DNA of 64,000 nt, from assembly GCF_004331695.1 (NCBI RefSeq), contig NZ_SJSL01000002.1, positions 558,001-622,000 of the forward strand. The letters run 5' to 3'. Each line of letters starts with the position of its first letter. Position 1 is the stretch's first letter. This DNA comes from Pedobacter psychroterrae (GTDB taxonomy: Bacteria; Bacteroidota; Bacteroidia; Sphingobacteriales; Sphingobacteriaceae). The translations under genes and the position numbers were made by a program. Shown here piece by piece: positions 45,402-54,138 of this stretch. Below the pieces are notes generated by a model. The model made no database searches. It saw nothing but the letters and a program-made list of their open reading frames with translations, and was not told where the DNA came from.

Positions 45402-46361
45402 ATGCAAAAGGAAATAGACATACCAATATTCAATAAAAGGCAGAAACGTTCATCCAAACCGCGTAAGAAAAGTGATGAACTGTTAAAGGGTGCTTTTGAA
45501 GATCATTTTTTCGACTTCTTACGCTTTGTATATCCGGATGCTGAAGACATCATAGATTTTTCAAAAGGAGTTGAATTTATGGATAAAGAATTATTTGCTA
45601 TTGTTCCAAATAGAGAAAGTAAAGGCGACAAGCGGGAGGCCGACTTACTGGCTAAGCTGTATTTAAAAGATGGTACAGAAAAATGGGTAATATTGAATGT
45701 AGAAATTGAAGGAGGAAATGATGTAGATTTCGCTTTTCGTCTACTTCAGTATAACTATAGGATTCGCGATAGATATAAGACCTCCGCTGCCACTATAGTT
45801 GTGTTTACTGGCGATAAAAATCAGAAACAGCCTACTGAATATAAAGATGTGCTGCTTGGCACTATACTATCTTTTAAATATACCACCTACCATGTGTTTG
45901 ATCACAGTCAAGCTTTTCTTCTTGAAACACCAAATCCCTTTGCACTCATTGTCTTAGCTTGTCAAAAGGCCCTGCTCGAAGGGAAAATACCCGAAGAAGA
46001 ATTGAGCCAAGAAAGACTGACTATTGTAAAAGCATTACTTATTCAGAAATACGATCGTGACAAGATCATGCGCTTTATGGGCTTTATTAAAAATTTCATT
46101 TTCATTAAAAATAAAGATATTAATGCTAAATTTGATCAGCAAGTCAGAGCATTAACTGGAGGAACTATAGATATGGGAATCATCGAAACATTAAAAATGC
46201 AGGAAAGACGTGAAGGAGAAGCCAAAGGTCGTCAGAGCGAACGTACTAAAGCCAAAGAAGAAAAAAGGCAAATCGCACACAATTTAAAAAACAAGGGCAT
46301 AGATATGCAAATTATTGCCGAGGCCACGAGCCTATCTTTTAAGGAAATAGAAGCACTTTAA
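45402..46361 (+). CDS. Rpn-family PD-(D/E)XK nuclease / putative transposase
   Basis: 319 residues. The early part (FEDHFFDFLRFVYPDAEDIIDF) and a nuclease core with Asp in EADLLAKLYL (about 88-97) and Glu in LNVEIEGG (about 105-112) fit PD-(D/E)XK proteins of the Rpn/PDDEXK_2 type (recombination-promoting nucleases of bacterial genomes). The C-terminus is rich in charged coiled-coil (RREGEAKGRQSERTKAKEEKR) then a short HTH-like end. A fragment of a relative lies at 12416-12512. The family is known to be mobile in Bacteroidota; activity is not proven here. Confidence 0.8.
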   Translation: MQKEIDIPIFNKRQKRSSKPRKKSDELLKGAFEDHFFDFLRFVYPDAEDIIDFSKGVEFMDKELFAIVPNRESKGDKREADLLAKLYLKDGTEKWVILNVEIEGGNDVDFAFRLLQYNYRIRDRYKTSAATIVVFTGDKNQKQPTEYKDVLLGTILSFKYTTYHVFDHSQAFLLETPNPFALIVLACQKALLEGKIPEEELSQERLTIVKALLIQKYDRDKIMRFMGFIKNFIFIKNKDINAKFDQQVRALTGGTIDMGIIETLKMQERREGEAKGRQSERTKAKEEKRQIAHNLKNKGIDMQIIAEATSLSFKEIEAL

Positions 46362-46428
46362 AGGTTAAAAATAATATTTATAAACTTCCTCTCCGCCTTT
46401 CTTGAAAAAAAATAGCACTTTCCGAACG

Positions 46429-47190
46429 TCAAAATAAACTCACGGACCCTTCTCCGGAATCGAATTGATGGCAATAACAAAATATAAGCATCCGGGTGGG
46501 ATTAGCAGTAGTTTTGTTCTCGGGCTTAGATATTGTAAGATCTTTTTTCATGCTATCGAAAACAGCCTTAGTGAGCGCGTGGTTTTGGAACTTTTTAAGG
46601 ATTTTAATCGAAGCTATCGATAAGTCTGTGGTTAGATCAACCTGGAAAACTGCAAATCCGTCCTTGTTTTTGTAGCCTTCAATCATCTCCAAGTTCTCGT
46701 TGAATGCAGTAAGATGGAGAGGGTTTGGGTCAAACAGTTTTTTCTTACTCAAATATTCAAGAACCTGTTGCTTTAACGCAATCCCCCTTCTGTAATTCCG
46801 CTCCGCCTTGGTATACTTAATCGGATCGAACGTTTCACTTAGATTTAAACTACCTGAGCAAAAGCCGAAGCTAAGTACCCCTTGCCATTCAGAAGCAAAT
46901 ATGAGCCAGGTTGAGTTGACCGACGGTAAAAAACGACAAGAGCTATTTAGTGTACTTAATATTTTAAGTTTTTTAAGGTGCTCCCCTTTATACAAAGTGA
47001 TCAATTCAATTTCTGCATCATGATAGCTCTTGTTTTTGGGATCTGGAGTTATTTTTAGAATTTTAGCCTTGGCCACAAATTGGGAATGCTGGAAATTATC
47101 CTCGACCCGGATTGAGGCACATGAGCATGCATACGCCCCGGTTGAAAGAAGGAGTAAGGCATGGAAAAGTATAATGTTGAATTTTGTCAT
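46429..47190 (-). CDS. Secreted TIMP/netrin-like (NTR-fold) protein, intact copy
   Basis: 253 residues. Signal peptide MTKFNIILFHALLLLSTGAYA, then a mature N-terminus CSCASIR with the Cys-X-Cys start, then FVAKAKILKI, SSCRFLP and FGFCSGS. It keeps the same Cys pattern as the 10349 gene. Related in full length to that gene and to the broken copy at 30738-31125, which is nearer in sequence. It lies just upstream (on the other strand) of the second tRNA-Pro copy. Function unknown. Confidence 0.75.
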   Translation of the reverse strand: MTKFNIILFHALLLLSTGAYACSCASIRVEDNFQHSQFVAKAKILKITPDPKNKSYHDAEIELITLYKGEHLKKLKILSTLNSSCRFLPSVNSTWLIFASEWQGVLSFGFCSGSLNLSETFDPIKYTKAERNYRRGIALKQQVLEYLSKKKLFDPNPLHLTAFNENLEMIEGYKNKDGFAVFQVDLTTDLSIASIKILKKFQNHALTKAVFDSMKKDLTISKPENKTTANPTRMLIFCYCHQFDSGEGSVSLF

Positions 47191-47191
47191 A

Positions 47192-47438
47192 ATCTTTTTT
47201 GTTAAAGGATAGATGATTCATCATGTTATCCACTTAAGGTACGGGAATTATTGGATCAATTTCAAAAAGCTTGTTGTGAGTATGATGGTATTGAATGTAA
47301 TTCTTTGCTGCTTTAAAAAGAATATTTATTTTTGGCCAGGGCAAATCTTGCAGTTTCATCAGTTCGGGATGTAGCGTAGCCCGGTATCGCGCCAGCATGG
47401 GGTGCTGGAGGTCGTGGGTTCGAATCCCGCCATCCCGA
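47192..47438. repeat. Right copy of the tRNA-Pro duplication unit
   Basis: Matches 31100-31344 with scattered changes, ending right after the tRNA. After the tRNA, the flanks of the two copies no longer match. Together with the intact and broken TIMP-like genes it frames a 16-kb segment. Confidence 0.75.
47365..47438 (+). tRNA. tRNA-Pro(GGG), copy 2
   Basis: The same 74 nt as the tRNA at 31271-31344, with intact acceptor stem, anticodon loop ATGGGGT and T-arm. No CCA encoded. Both copies look functional. Confidence 0.93.
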
Positions 47439-47516
47439 CTTTACTAGCAATAAGGCTGAGAACATGAAATTCATTAACTGTTCGACGCAGATTATTTATT
47501 AGGGACCTGGAGAGGT

Positions 47517-47876
47517 ATGACCGCTAGGATTGTGAGTGATAACATTCCTCCAGAAACACATTCAGTCAACTGGAGAATTCACAAAATAGATTTGAAAAAG
47601 AATCAGTTGGAAATGACGGAGTTCTATCACAAGCTGATTGCGCATGATTCCCATAGCATAGAAAGACCCAGAAAGGTCTATAACGCCCGTTTAGTGGATA
47701 AATCATTATTTGTTGAATTGAAAGACATCAAAACTGACACGACATTTACCTTAAAGCTTTCGCCGAAAATGATGCAGGAGTTCCAGACGTTGCAAAACGA
47801 AATAGGAGAACTGGTAATCAGAGGGTCGCTGGTTCGAGCCCAGCAGAGGGAGCCAATGCCCTTCACGATATCGTGA
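47517..47876 (+). CDS. Hypothetical protein whose 3' end runs into a tRNA-like scar
   Basis: 119 codons from an ATG at 47517. The first ~100 residues look protein-like (charged, with VYNARLVDKSLFVELKDIK). The last ~20 come from a tRNA 3'-half-like stretch (TAATCAG, then GTTCGAGCCCAGC, then AGAGGGAGCCA), read as VRAQQREP, an accidental tail common to frames ending in tRNAs. The original gene was probably truncated by integration into or next to a tRNA. No family recognised. Confidence 0.4.
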   Translation: MTARIVSDNIPPETHSVNWRIHKIDLKKNQLEMTEFYHKLIAHDSHSIERPRKVYNARLVDKSLFVELKDIKTDTTFTLKLSPKMMQEFQTLQNEIGELVIRGSLVRAQQREPMPFTIS

Positions 47877-47884
47877 AGGGCATT
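47855..47884. terminator. 30-bp perfect palindrome
   Basis: AATGCCCTTCACGAT followed directly by its reverse complement, then TTCTATTTTTAG. It follows the tRNA-like scar, so it looks like the normal transcription end of the tRNA gene that the scar came from. Confidence 0.6.
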
Positions 47885-48297
47885 TCTATTTTTAGCTGAT
47901 TTTCAAATCGTTGCATACGTTAAATGGAGGCCGATTTTTGGTTCGAGCCCAGTGTCCGCACCCATACTGTGCAAAGCGTCTAAAAAACTCAAAGTTGCTT
48001 CACTAACACCTTCTTAGCGAATAGATTATAGTTTATATGCTCAGCTTTTTTTGGTTCGATGCTGTCAAATTCGACAGGACTGCAAGTTTTAATAGCATTA
48101 TATAGATTAAATGCCTGGTTTGAAAAAAAATAAATTAAATCAATATATTTTTCTGCTTCCTCTTCTGAAAGATTCGTGCCTTTGACTTTGAAGTCCTCGA
48201 GTGGTTATTTACGATCAAAACTCGTTATTAGGTGGTTTTGTTAAAGCCGTTGAAATTACGAGCCCTTAGTATTTTTTTTAGAATAAATTAGCATTAT
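47885..48297. other. Remnant region: tRNA-like scar and a startless reading frame
   Basis: At 47939-47964 a T-arm-like GGTTCGAGCCC is followed by GTCCGCACCCA, another tRNA 3' end lacking the rest. On the minus strand 47989-48207 is open for 73 codons with no start (reads like SEEEAEKYIDLIYFF, then FDSIEPKKAEHINYN), so it is a gene relic of unknown family. Confidence 0.45.
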
Positions 48298-48552
48298 ATG
48301 ATCAGATATAACCAAATTAAGGAATTAATCGAATTCAATTTAAATACTACTTTAAATGATCTCGAAGTTATTAGAAACGGAGCAATTTTCGAGGGAGAAC
48401 CAATTAGCATTACAATCATGGGCAAATATGGTTTTGGTAAAACTTATAGTTTAACTTACGAATACGAGTGGTTAAAAGAAAAGCAAGACATTGGTGAGCT
48501 AAGTATTTATCTTTTACAAATCCGAGAAAACATTATTAAAGAAAATAACTAA
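48298..48552 (+). CDS. Small hypothetical protein
   Basis: 84 residues, charged, no signal peptide. ISITIMGKYGFGKTYSLTY has a superficial P-loop look (GKYGFGKT) but the rest of an ATPase is missing. The next 40 bp have no further frame. It may be an isolated fragment of the mobile DNA here or a real small gene. Confidence 0.3.
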   Translation: MIRYNQIKELIEFNLNTTLNDLEVIRNGAIFEGEPISITIMGKYGFGKTYSLTYEYEWLKEKQDIGELSIYLLQIRENIIKENN

Positions 48553-49138
48553 TAGATTTCGCGATGAAATCCAACCTAATTATTGTTGGTTTTTCAATGA
48601 ATGATTTATATTATCCCATTATTCTAAATAATATTCATCAATCCTTGCAATTCTCTTAAGGTCATAAAGTGGGGTTTCTAGAAAAGTAAATAGGCTCCAG
48701 AGCTCAGATTTTCAATTCTAAAAATCGCGAAAAGGCCCCATTTATACCAATAGAATGGGACTTTTGTTTGTATAACAGGAAGTTTTGCATCAAGCGGCAA
48801 AAAAGGTTTCGTACACTATTACAAAAATGGTAGTTCCTACAATCTTAAAATCTGGGTTTGCCATAAAAGTCAAACTAGATTTATTGACACTTCACATTTC
48901 TTGTGTGGCAAACAGTTAAAGAAACATCCAGAAAACAAGAGTGAATTTCTAATTAACGACCCATTTACCAAGAAAATAGTCAATTCAGATTTAGATGAGT
49001 ATAGCCTCGCAATCAGTAATCTTGTTTCCAGATTGAAATTCTTCATATAGCTGTGAATATTTATTTACAGCTATCCCGCTCTTTATCAAAAGGTATATTT
49101 TTAATTCGCTTATACCAGATTTTTTATAAACTTATAAA
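48553..49138. other. Gap with a startless reading frame
   Basis: On the plus strand 48758-49050 is open for 97 codons without an ATG (KKGFVHYYKNGSSYNLKIWV, then HPENKSEFLINDPFTKKIVN), ending at TAG. It is a fragment of an unrecognised gene. Its frame is stopped upstream near 48752. Nothing else supported. Confidence 0.4.
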
Positions 49139-49975
49139 TCATGATGAGTGATCAGTTCCGGTAATTACATCCTTCCATGCTTCAATATCATTTGCGAAAT
49201 TGGCAGTTTTAGTTTGGTAACTCTCTAATGCATCTTTACCCAAAGGAAGATGCAAAGGAGGTTTTTGGCTATACACAATTTGTATCAGCGCATCAGCCAG
49301 TTTTTTAGGATCACCAGGCTGCATTTTATTAACCATTACCGCTCTTGAACGCATTTTTCCCACAGTATCTTCGTAGTCATCAATAATATTGGAAATGGTA
49401 TTTAATGAAGATCCATCCAAAAAGTTCGTACGGAAATAACCAGGTTCAACTGCTGTAACATGAATATTTAAGGGGGTTAGCTCTTTGGAAAGCGCCTCAC
49501 TAAAACCTTCCACTGCAAATTTCGTCGAATTATATAAACCCCAACCGGCTGACCCGGATAGACCTCCAACAGAAGATATATTGATAATGTGCCCACTGCG
49601 CTGATTGCGTAAATGAGGCAGCGTGTGACGGATCATGTTTAAAGTACCAAACACGTTAGTGTCATACATGTGACGGATCTCTTTATCTGATGCTTCTTCC
49701 ACGGCCGCCAATAAACCGAATCCCGCATTGTTCAGCAGGACATCAATTTTACCAAATTTTGATATCGCATGGCCTATCGCTTCTATCACTTGTTCTTCCT
49801 GTGTGACATCCAGACTTACTACAAATAGATTTTCATGCTTAAGTTTTTCTAATTCTGGCGCCCGGTTTCTTGCTCCGGCTACTACATTGTCACCCGAAGC
49901 CAGTACTGCCTTTGTGATTTCTAATCCCAAGCCCCTAGATGCTCCTGTGATAAACCATGTTTTTTGATCATTCAT
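49139..49975 (-). CDS. SDR-family oxidoreductase
   Basis: 278 residues of classical short-chain dehydrogenase. NAD(P)-binding TGASRGLG is at about 10-17, NNAGFG near 85-90, catalytic Tyr-x3-Lys in YNSTKFAVEG near 150. The C-terminus has the PPLHLPLGKDAL end of the SDR subfamily also seen in the 59320 gene and in the relic at 60577. Substrate unknown. It is last of a run of minus-strand redox genes. Confidence 0.9.
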   Translation of the reverse strand: MNDQKTWFITGASRGLGLEITKAVLASGDNVVAGARNRAPELEKLKHENLFVVSLDVTQEEQVIEAIGHAISKFGKIDVLLNNAGFGLLAAVEEASDKEIRHMYDTNVFGTLNMIRHTLPHLRNQRSGHIINISSVGGLSGSAGWGLYNSTKFAVEGFSEALSKELTPLNIHVTAVEPGYFRTNFLDGSSLNTISNIIDDYEDTVGKMRSRAVMVNKMQPGDPKKLADALIQIVYSQKPPLHLPLGKDALESYQTKTANFANDIEAWKDVITGTDHSS

Positions 49976-50003
49976 TTTTTTTAACTTTAAATTTAGAATG
50001 TTA

Positions 50004-50522
50004 CTATTTACGGTCTGGGATTCTTCTCATAATATCGGCAAACTCGATCCCGTCCAAAAAGGCTACTACCCTGACTATCTTTTTGTTCTTAATCTCCATG
50101 GTCCACGAATAACTAGCATTGTAAGGTTTTCCATCTGCCGCGGTTGCCTTGCCATCCCATAAAGCAACTACAATGTTACCATCAGCATAAAGTCCGGTAA
50201 CCTTAGGTGTAATTTTTTTTGAAAGACGGTCATTTAATGGAATGATTACCTCATCCATAAATTGCTTTTTACTTACGTATGTTTTGGATAGCGGAGTGCT
50301 TCCAGTTATTGTCCATTGTATATCATCTGCTAACAGGTCAAAAAAATTACCGGTACCACTTGCCCATTTATTAAAGCCTTCTTGAATTAATATTTTATTT
50401 TCCATTGTGGCTGATTTTTTATGTTGGGCGTGTAAAACGCCTGTAGTTAAAAAAAAGAAATTTAGCATGGTGATCACCAATACCTTGCCATATCTAGAAC
50501 TAAAAACACCTTTGATTTCCAT
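50004..50522 (-). CDS. Secreted SnoaL/NTF2-like protein
   Basis: 172 residues. A hydrophobic signal segment (VLVITMLNFFFLTTGVLHAQ) ends near residue 33. The mature part is an NTF2/SnoaL fold: ILIQEGFNKWASGTGNFFDLLADDIQWTI and later VVALWDGKATAADG, WTMEIKNKKIVRVVAFLDG. Such domains hold small molecules and often accompany oxidoreductases. It lies 28 bp upstream of the SDR gene on the same strand. Confidence 0.8.
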   Translation of the reverse strand: MEIKGVFSSRYGKVLVITMLNFFFLTTGVLHAQHKKSATMENKILIQEGFNKWASGTGNFFDLLADDIQWTITGSTPLSKTYVSKKQFMDEVIIPLNDRLSKKITPKVTGLYADGNIVVALWDGKATAADGKPYNASYSWTMEIKNKKIVRVVAFLDGIEFADIMRRIPDRK

Positions 50523-50533
50523 AGTTTATAATT

Positions 50534-51415
50534 TTATTTGGATAATATTTCAAATTCCCGGTCCGTCAATTTTATCTGTACAGCTTCCATATTTTCCTGA
50601 AGATGAGCCAGAGAGCTAGTGCCCGGAATAAGGAGGATATTTGGCGAACGTTTCAGCAGCCAAGCTAAAGCTATTTGTGAAGTTGTGGCATTATGCTTGT
50701 TTGCGATATGTGCAAGCCTATCCTTCAATTTATCTGGACCTGATGCAAGTGGGAACCATGGAATAAACGCCATGCTATTTTTCGCGGTATAGTCTACAAT
50801 GTGCTCCCAGCCGCGCTCTGATAAGTTATAGAGGTTTTGCACCGACACGATCGGCACAATCTTTCTTGCGCGTTCAATAACTTTAATATCAACTTCCGAT
50901 AGTCCCACGTACTGGATCTTGCCAGCTCTTACGGCATCGGCAACGGGCGCCAGCGTTTCTTCGATCGGAATTCTAGGATCAACACGGTGCAATTGCCATA
51001 ACTGGATCCGTTGTTTATCCAAGCGCTTCAGACTTCCTTCAATCGCTAGAGCTATATACTCCGGCTTGCCGTTGACGTGCCATCTACCCGGACCACTTCG
51101 TTCCAATCCACCTTTGGTTGCGATAACAATGCTGTCATAATACGCACCTACCGCGTCTTTAACCAGCAATTCATTGGTATGAGGACCGTAGGCGTCAGCA
51201 GTATCAATGAAATTGACGCCAGATTCCACTGCAGAATGGAGCACACGTTTGTCAAGATCGCGATTTGAAGAATCTCCCCACACGCCCGCACCATTTAATT
51301 GCATGGTTCCATAGCCTAAACGATTAACTTCTAATTCATTGTTAAATTTGAAGGTGTAGATAACATCGCTGTTGCTTACTTCTTTTTCTTCTTTTTGATT
51401 TTTAGTCTTTTCCAT
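50534..51415 (-). CDS. Aldo/keto reductase
   Basis: 293 residues. Visible AKR motifs are the catalytic Asp and Tyr in FIDTADAYG (about 67-75), Lys in VIATKGG (about 98-104) and His in LWQLHRVD (about 142-149), the classic D-Y-K-H set, followed by the SQIALAWLL-type cofactor region. Cytosolic, NADPH-dependent carbonyl reduction is expected. It lies 11 bp upstream of the SnoaL-like gene on the same strand. Confidence 0.93.
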   Translation of the reverse strand: MEKTKNQKEEKEVSNSDVIYTFKFNNELEVNRLGYGTMQLNGAGVWGDSSNRDLDKRVLHSAVESGVNFIDTADAYGPHTNELLVKDAVGAYYDSIVIATKGGLERSGPGRWHVNGKPEYIALAIEGSLKRLDKQRIQLWQLHRVDPRIPIEETLAPVADAVRAGKIQYVGLSEVDIKVIERARKIVPIVSVQNLYNLSERGWEHIVDYTAKNSMAFIPWFPLASGPDKLKDRLAHIANKHNATTSQIALAWLLKRSPNILLIPGTSSLAHLQENMEAVQIKLTDREFEILSK

Positions 51416-51647
51416 AATCTATCAATTTATATAATATCTAAAGTGATGAGGGGCAAATAGATAACTAATATCAATTTGATCAACTGCTAATGTTCATCTC
51501 AACATTCCTCAACATTGTAACGCTAATTTTTTTAACCTCACCAACCCAATGAAACCACATTCAATAAAAGTTTCTCTGCATCAAATGTTAAATAGCTTAG
51601 ATTCTCTTAAGGAGTGGGCATAAATCATCTGCTATGTTTTCTGAGCC

Positions 51648-52298
51648 TTATTCACTCCATGGTGAATGCAGTATACAATCACAGAAATTTTTACGATGGA
51701 AATTGGGAATCATAAATGCACACACATCGGCTTTAATATTACCGAAGGTTGTTTCTGTTTTATGCTCAAAACCACTGAAAAAAGTCGGAATAATATTTTT
51801 CTTAAAATCATTCCTTGGAAATGCTTTTATGATATCTTCTCTATGTTCTGCGCTGAGATTCTCGTAACCTTCACCCATGACATCTAATCCTACACCGGAA
51901 TACATTAAGGCAACTTCCGCTTCTTTATGCTCGGCAATTCCGATGGTAGTGTGGAGGGCGATTGTATCCCATGCCAATTGGAGCTTGTCTTGCGCTATGC
52001 CGTGGCCCTTCAAAAAATCACGGGCTGCATTGGCCCCATCTACTTCAAAGCGAAGATCAGGGGTGCTATAATGTTTGGTTAAGCCCAGGTCATGAAATAC
52101 GGAACAAACATACAATAGTTCGGGGTCGTACTGTAAACTATTCCGTTTACCGTTAAGAGAAGAGAAAAAGAACACCCGCAATGAATGATTGTAGATAAAT
52201 TCCGTACCGTGCTCTAGCAATAATTCCGTAGCTTGATTGGCAATGGTACTGTCTGGAACAACGATTCCCGCCAGCGATTTTACTTTGTTTATTGACAT
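51648..52298 (-). CDS. HD-domain protein (putative phosphohydrolase)
   Basis: 216 residues. The HD pattern is H in YNHSLRVF (about 37), HDLG near 69-72, and a later H in ALHTTIGIAEH, as in small HD-domain hydrolases (relatives of cyanamide hydratase/YedJ-like). It has no signal peptide. The C-terminal end reads close to the 230-bp gap before the aldo/keto reductase gene. Substrate unknown. Confidence 0.8.
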   Translation of the reverse strand: MSINKVKSLAGIVVPDSTIANQATELLLEHGTEFIYNHSLRVFFFSSLNGKRNSLQYDPELLYVCSVFHDLGLTKHYSTPDLRFEVDGANAARDFLKGHGIAQDKLQLAWDTIALHTTIGIAEHKEAEVALMYSGVGLDVMGEGYENLSAEHREDIIKAFPRNDFKKNIIPTFFSGFEHKTETTFGNIKADVCAFMIPNFHRKNFCDCILHSPWSE

Positions 52299-52337
52299 GA
52301 TTATTATTTTTTTAATATTTGATAATAAATATTTGAA

Positions 52338-53090
52338 TTAATTTGTTGCGCCGCCGTTAACCAGTAGATGCTGTCCTGACACGAACGAAGAAAGTCCACT
52401 CGCAAAGAATTCTGCAGCATTGGCTACGTCCTCAACGTCTGCCAAACGTCCCATCGGACAGCTATCTAGTAATTGTTTCCGCAGCGCTGGATAACTATCT
52501 GGGTCAGCGAATATACCCGAGTGATCTACCGCAAAGGGGATAATAGAATTGACTGTTACCCCTCTATGTCCAATCTCTTTTGAAAGGATGTCTACAAGAT
52601 ATCGTGGTGTGGTCTTACTGCCGCCATACACTGCCATTCCTGGTACTGGGAATGAGGTGGTGCTGGATGCGATGTAGATGATGCGGCCGTTATCGGTTAC
52701 TGTTTTTGCAGCTTGCTGCATGGTGAAATATGAGCCTTTAGTGTTTATAGAAAACAAGCGGTCAAATTGTTCCTCGGTAAAATCGACGACTGGGGTTTCT
52801 ACCATTTCAATACCGGCATTGGCTACTATAATATCTATTTTACCAAATTCTTTTTTTGCTTCGGCAAATAACCTTTCAATATCGGCTACCTTGCTTACAT
52901 CGGCCTGTACAGCTATTACTCTTGAGCCCATGGCTTTGATATTCCTTACGACGTCATCGGCAGATGCTTTGTCGCGAGAATAGTTTATAACGATATCGGC
53001 ACCTAAAGCTGCGTAACGTTCGGCAATGGCCTTACCTAAACCTCTTGCGGATCCGGTAATTAAGGCTACTTTATTTTTTAATGAGTTCAT
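52338..53090 (-). CDS. SDR-family oxidoreductase
   Basis: 250 residues. TGSARGLGKA at about 12-21, NAGIE near 91-95, and the catalytic Tyr-x3-Lys in YGGSKTTP near 155. The C-terminal region (ADVEDVANAAEFFASGLSSFVSGQ) is typical of cytosolic SDRs of the glucose-dehydrogenase-like group. It begins 40 bp after the next-upstream SDR gene on the same strand. Substrate unknown. Confidence 0.92.
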   Translation of the reverse strand: MNSLKNKVALITGSARGLGKAIAERYAALGADIVINYSRDKASADDVVRNIKAMGSRVIAVQADVSKVADIERLFAEAKKEFGKIDIIVANAGIEMVETPVVDFTEEQFDRLFSINTKGSYFTMQQAAKTVTDNGRIIYIASSTTSFPVPGMAVYGGSKTTPRYLVDILSKEIGHRGVTVNSIIPFAVDHSGIFADPDSYPALRKQLLDSCPMGRLADVEDVANAAEFFASGLSSFVSGQHLLVNGGATN

Positions 53091-53135
53091 GAGTTTTATG
53101 GTTAATAATTTTAATTTAAAACTGAAATTGATAAT

Positions 53136-53876
53136 CTACGCCATTCCGCCGTTTGCACCAATGTTTTGCGCATTAATCCATTTAGCGTCGTCGCTTGCCA
53201 AAAAGGCAACTACTCTGGCAATATCCTCAGGTTCGCCAATTCGGTTAAAGGGGTTTAAAGAAGCCAGACGGTCAATAACTTCCTGTGGCTTGCCTTTGGT
53301 AAACAGTTCTGTATTGGTTGGTCCGGGAGATACGGTATTTACGTTGATCCCTCTTACACCTACTTCTTTGGCAAAAATCCTGGTAAACTGTTCTACCGCG
53401 GCCTTAGATGCAACGTAAGTTCCGTAGGTAGGCATCATTACGCGGGTTGTGGTTGATGAAAAGTTGATGACACTACCATTATCGGCCAGTTTAGTTGCCG
53501 CCTCACGCAGCGTGTTAAAAGGGCCGCGGACGTTGATGCCAAACTGCCGCGTAAAATCTTCATCAGTGGTATCCTTGATCAGTTTTGTAATCATAATACC
53601 GGCATTGTTTACCAACACGTCAATTTTACCATAATGCTCAATGCCATGATCAAAAAGAATTTTTACCTCTTCCGACTTGCTTACATCAGCCTGTAATGCG
53701 ATTGCCTCACCGCCATTGTGAAGGATTTTTGCCACAATCTCGGCAGCGGCTTCCTTATTTCCCGCATAGTTGATAATTAGTTTAGCGCCTTCGTCAGCCA
53801 GTTTTAAGGCTACAGCTGCACCGATGCCTCTTGAGGCTCCGGTTACTAAAATTACTTTTCCCGTTAATGTTTTCAT
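53136..53876 (-). CDS. SDR-family oxidoreductase
   Basis: 246 residues. TGASRGIGAA at about 13-22, NNAGI near 90-94, YVASKAAVEQ near 152 (Tyr-x3-Lys). The closest SDR paralogue nearby is the 52338 gene. Probably a cytosolic NAD(P)H enzyme of the same run of redox genes. It is divergent from the large sigma-54-type activator, with 262 bp between, so it is a possible target of that regulator. Confidence 0.92.
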   Translation of the reverse strand: MKTLTGKVILVTGASRGIGAAVALKLADEGAKLIINYAGNKEAAAEIVAKILHNGGEAIALQADVSKSEEVKILFDHGIEHYGKIDVLVNNAGIMITKLIKDTTDEDFTRQFGINVRGPFNTLREAATKLADNGSVINFSSTTTRVMMPTYGTYVASKAAVEQFTRIFAKEVGVRGINVNTVSPGPTNTELFTKGKPQEVIDRLASLNPFNRIGEPEDIARVVAFLASDDAKWINAQNIGANGGMA

Positions 53877-54138
53877 CGAAGTAAAAATTAAATTTTGAAT
53901 TTCCTGAAATGCAGGTTGTAAACATAGTTATAAAAATAATGCCACATACATAACCTGCTGATTTAAAGTTATTTAATAGAATATTTGTTCAAAAGCATAG
54001 ACGATATATCGCCTATAGGCTTTAACTTGGACGAAGTGTCGACTTGATTTTTAGTTAGCGTTCTGTCTTATATAATTTGATAACCATTACTGTACAACTC
54101 CATTTGTTTTTTATGCCATATTGAATTAATTTTAATGA

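Noticed and set aside
48298..48552. P-loop ATPase suggested by GKYGFGKT
   Set aside because: Only 84 residues, no Walker B or other ATPase part; the motif is likely chance in a small frame.
53877..54138. Sigma-54 promoter between the SDR gene and the sigma-54 activator
   Set aside because: A TGGCAT is present on the minus strand but no GC-containing -12 element lies at the right distance, so I do not call a -24/-12 site.
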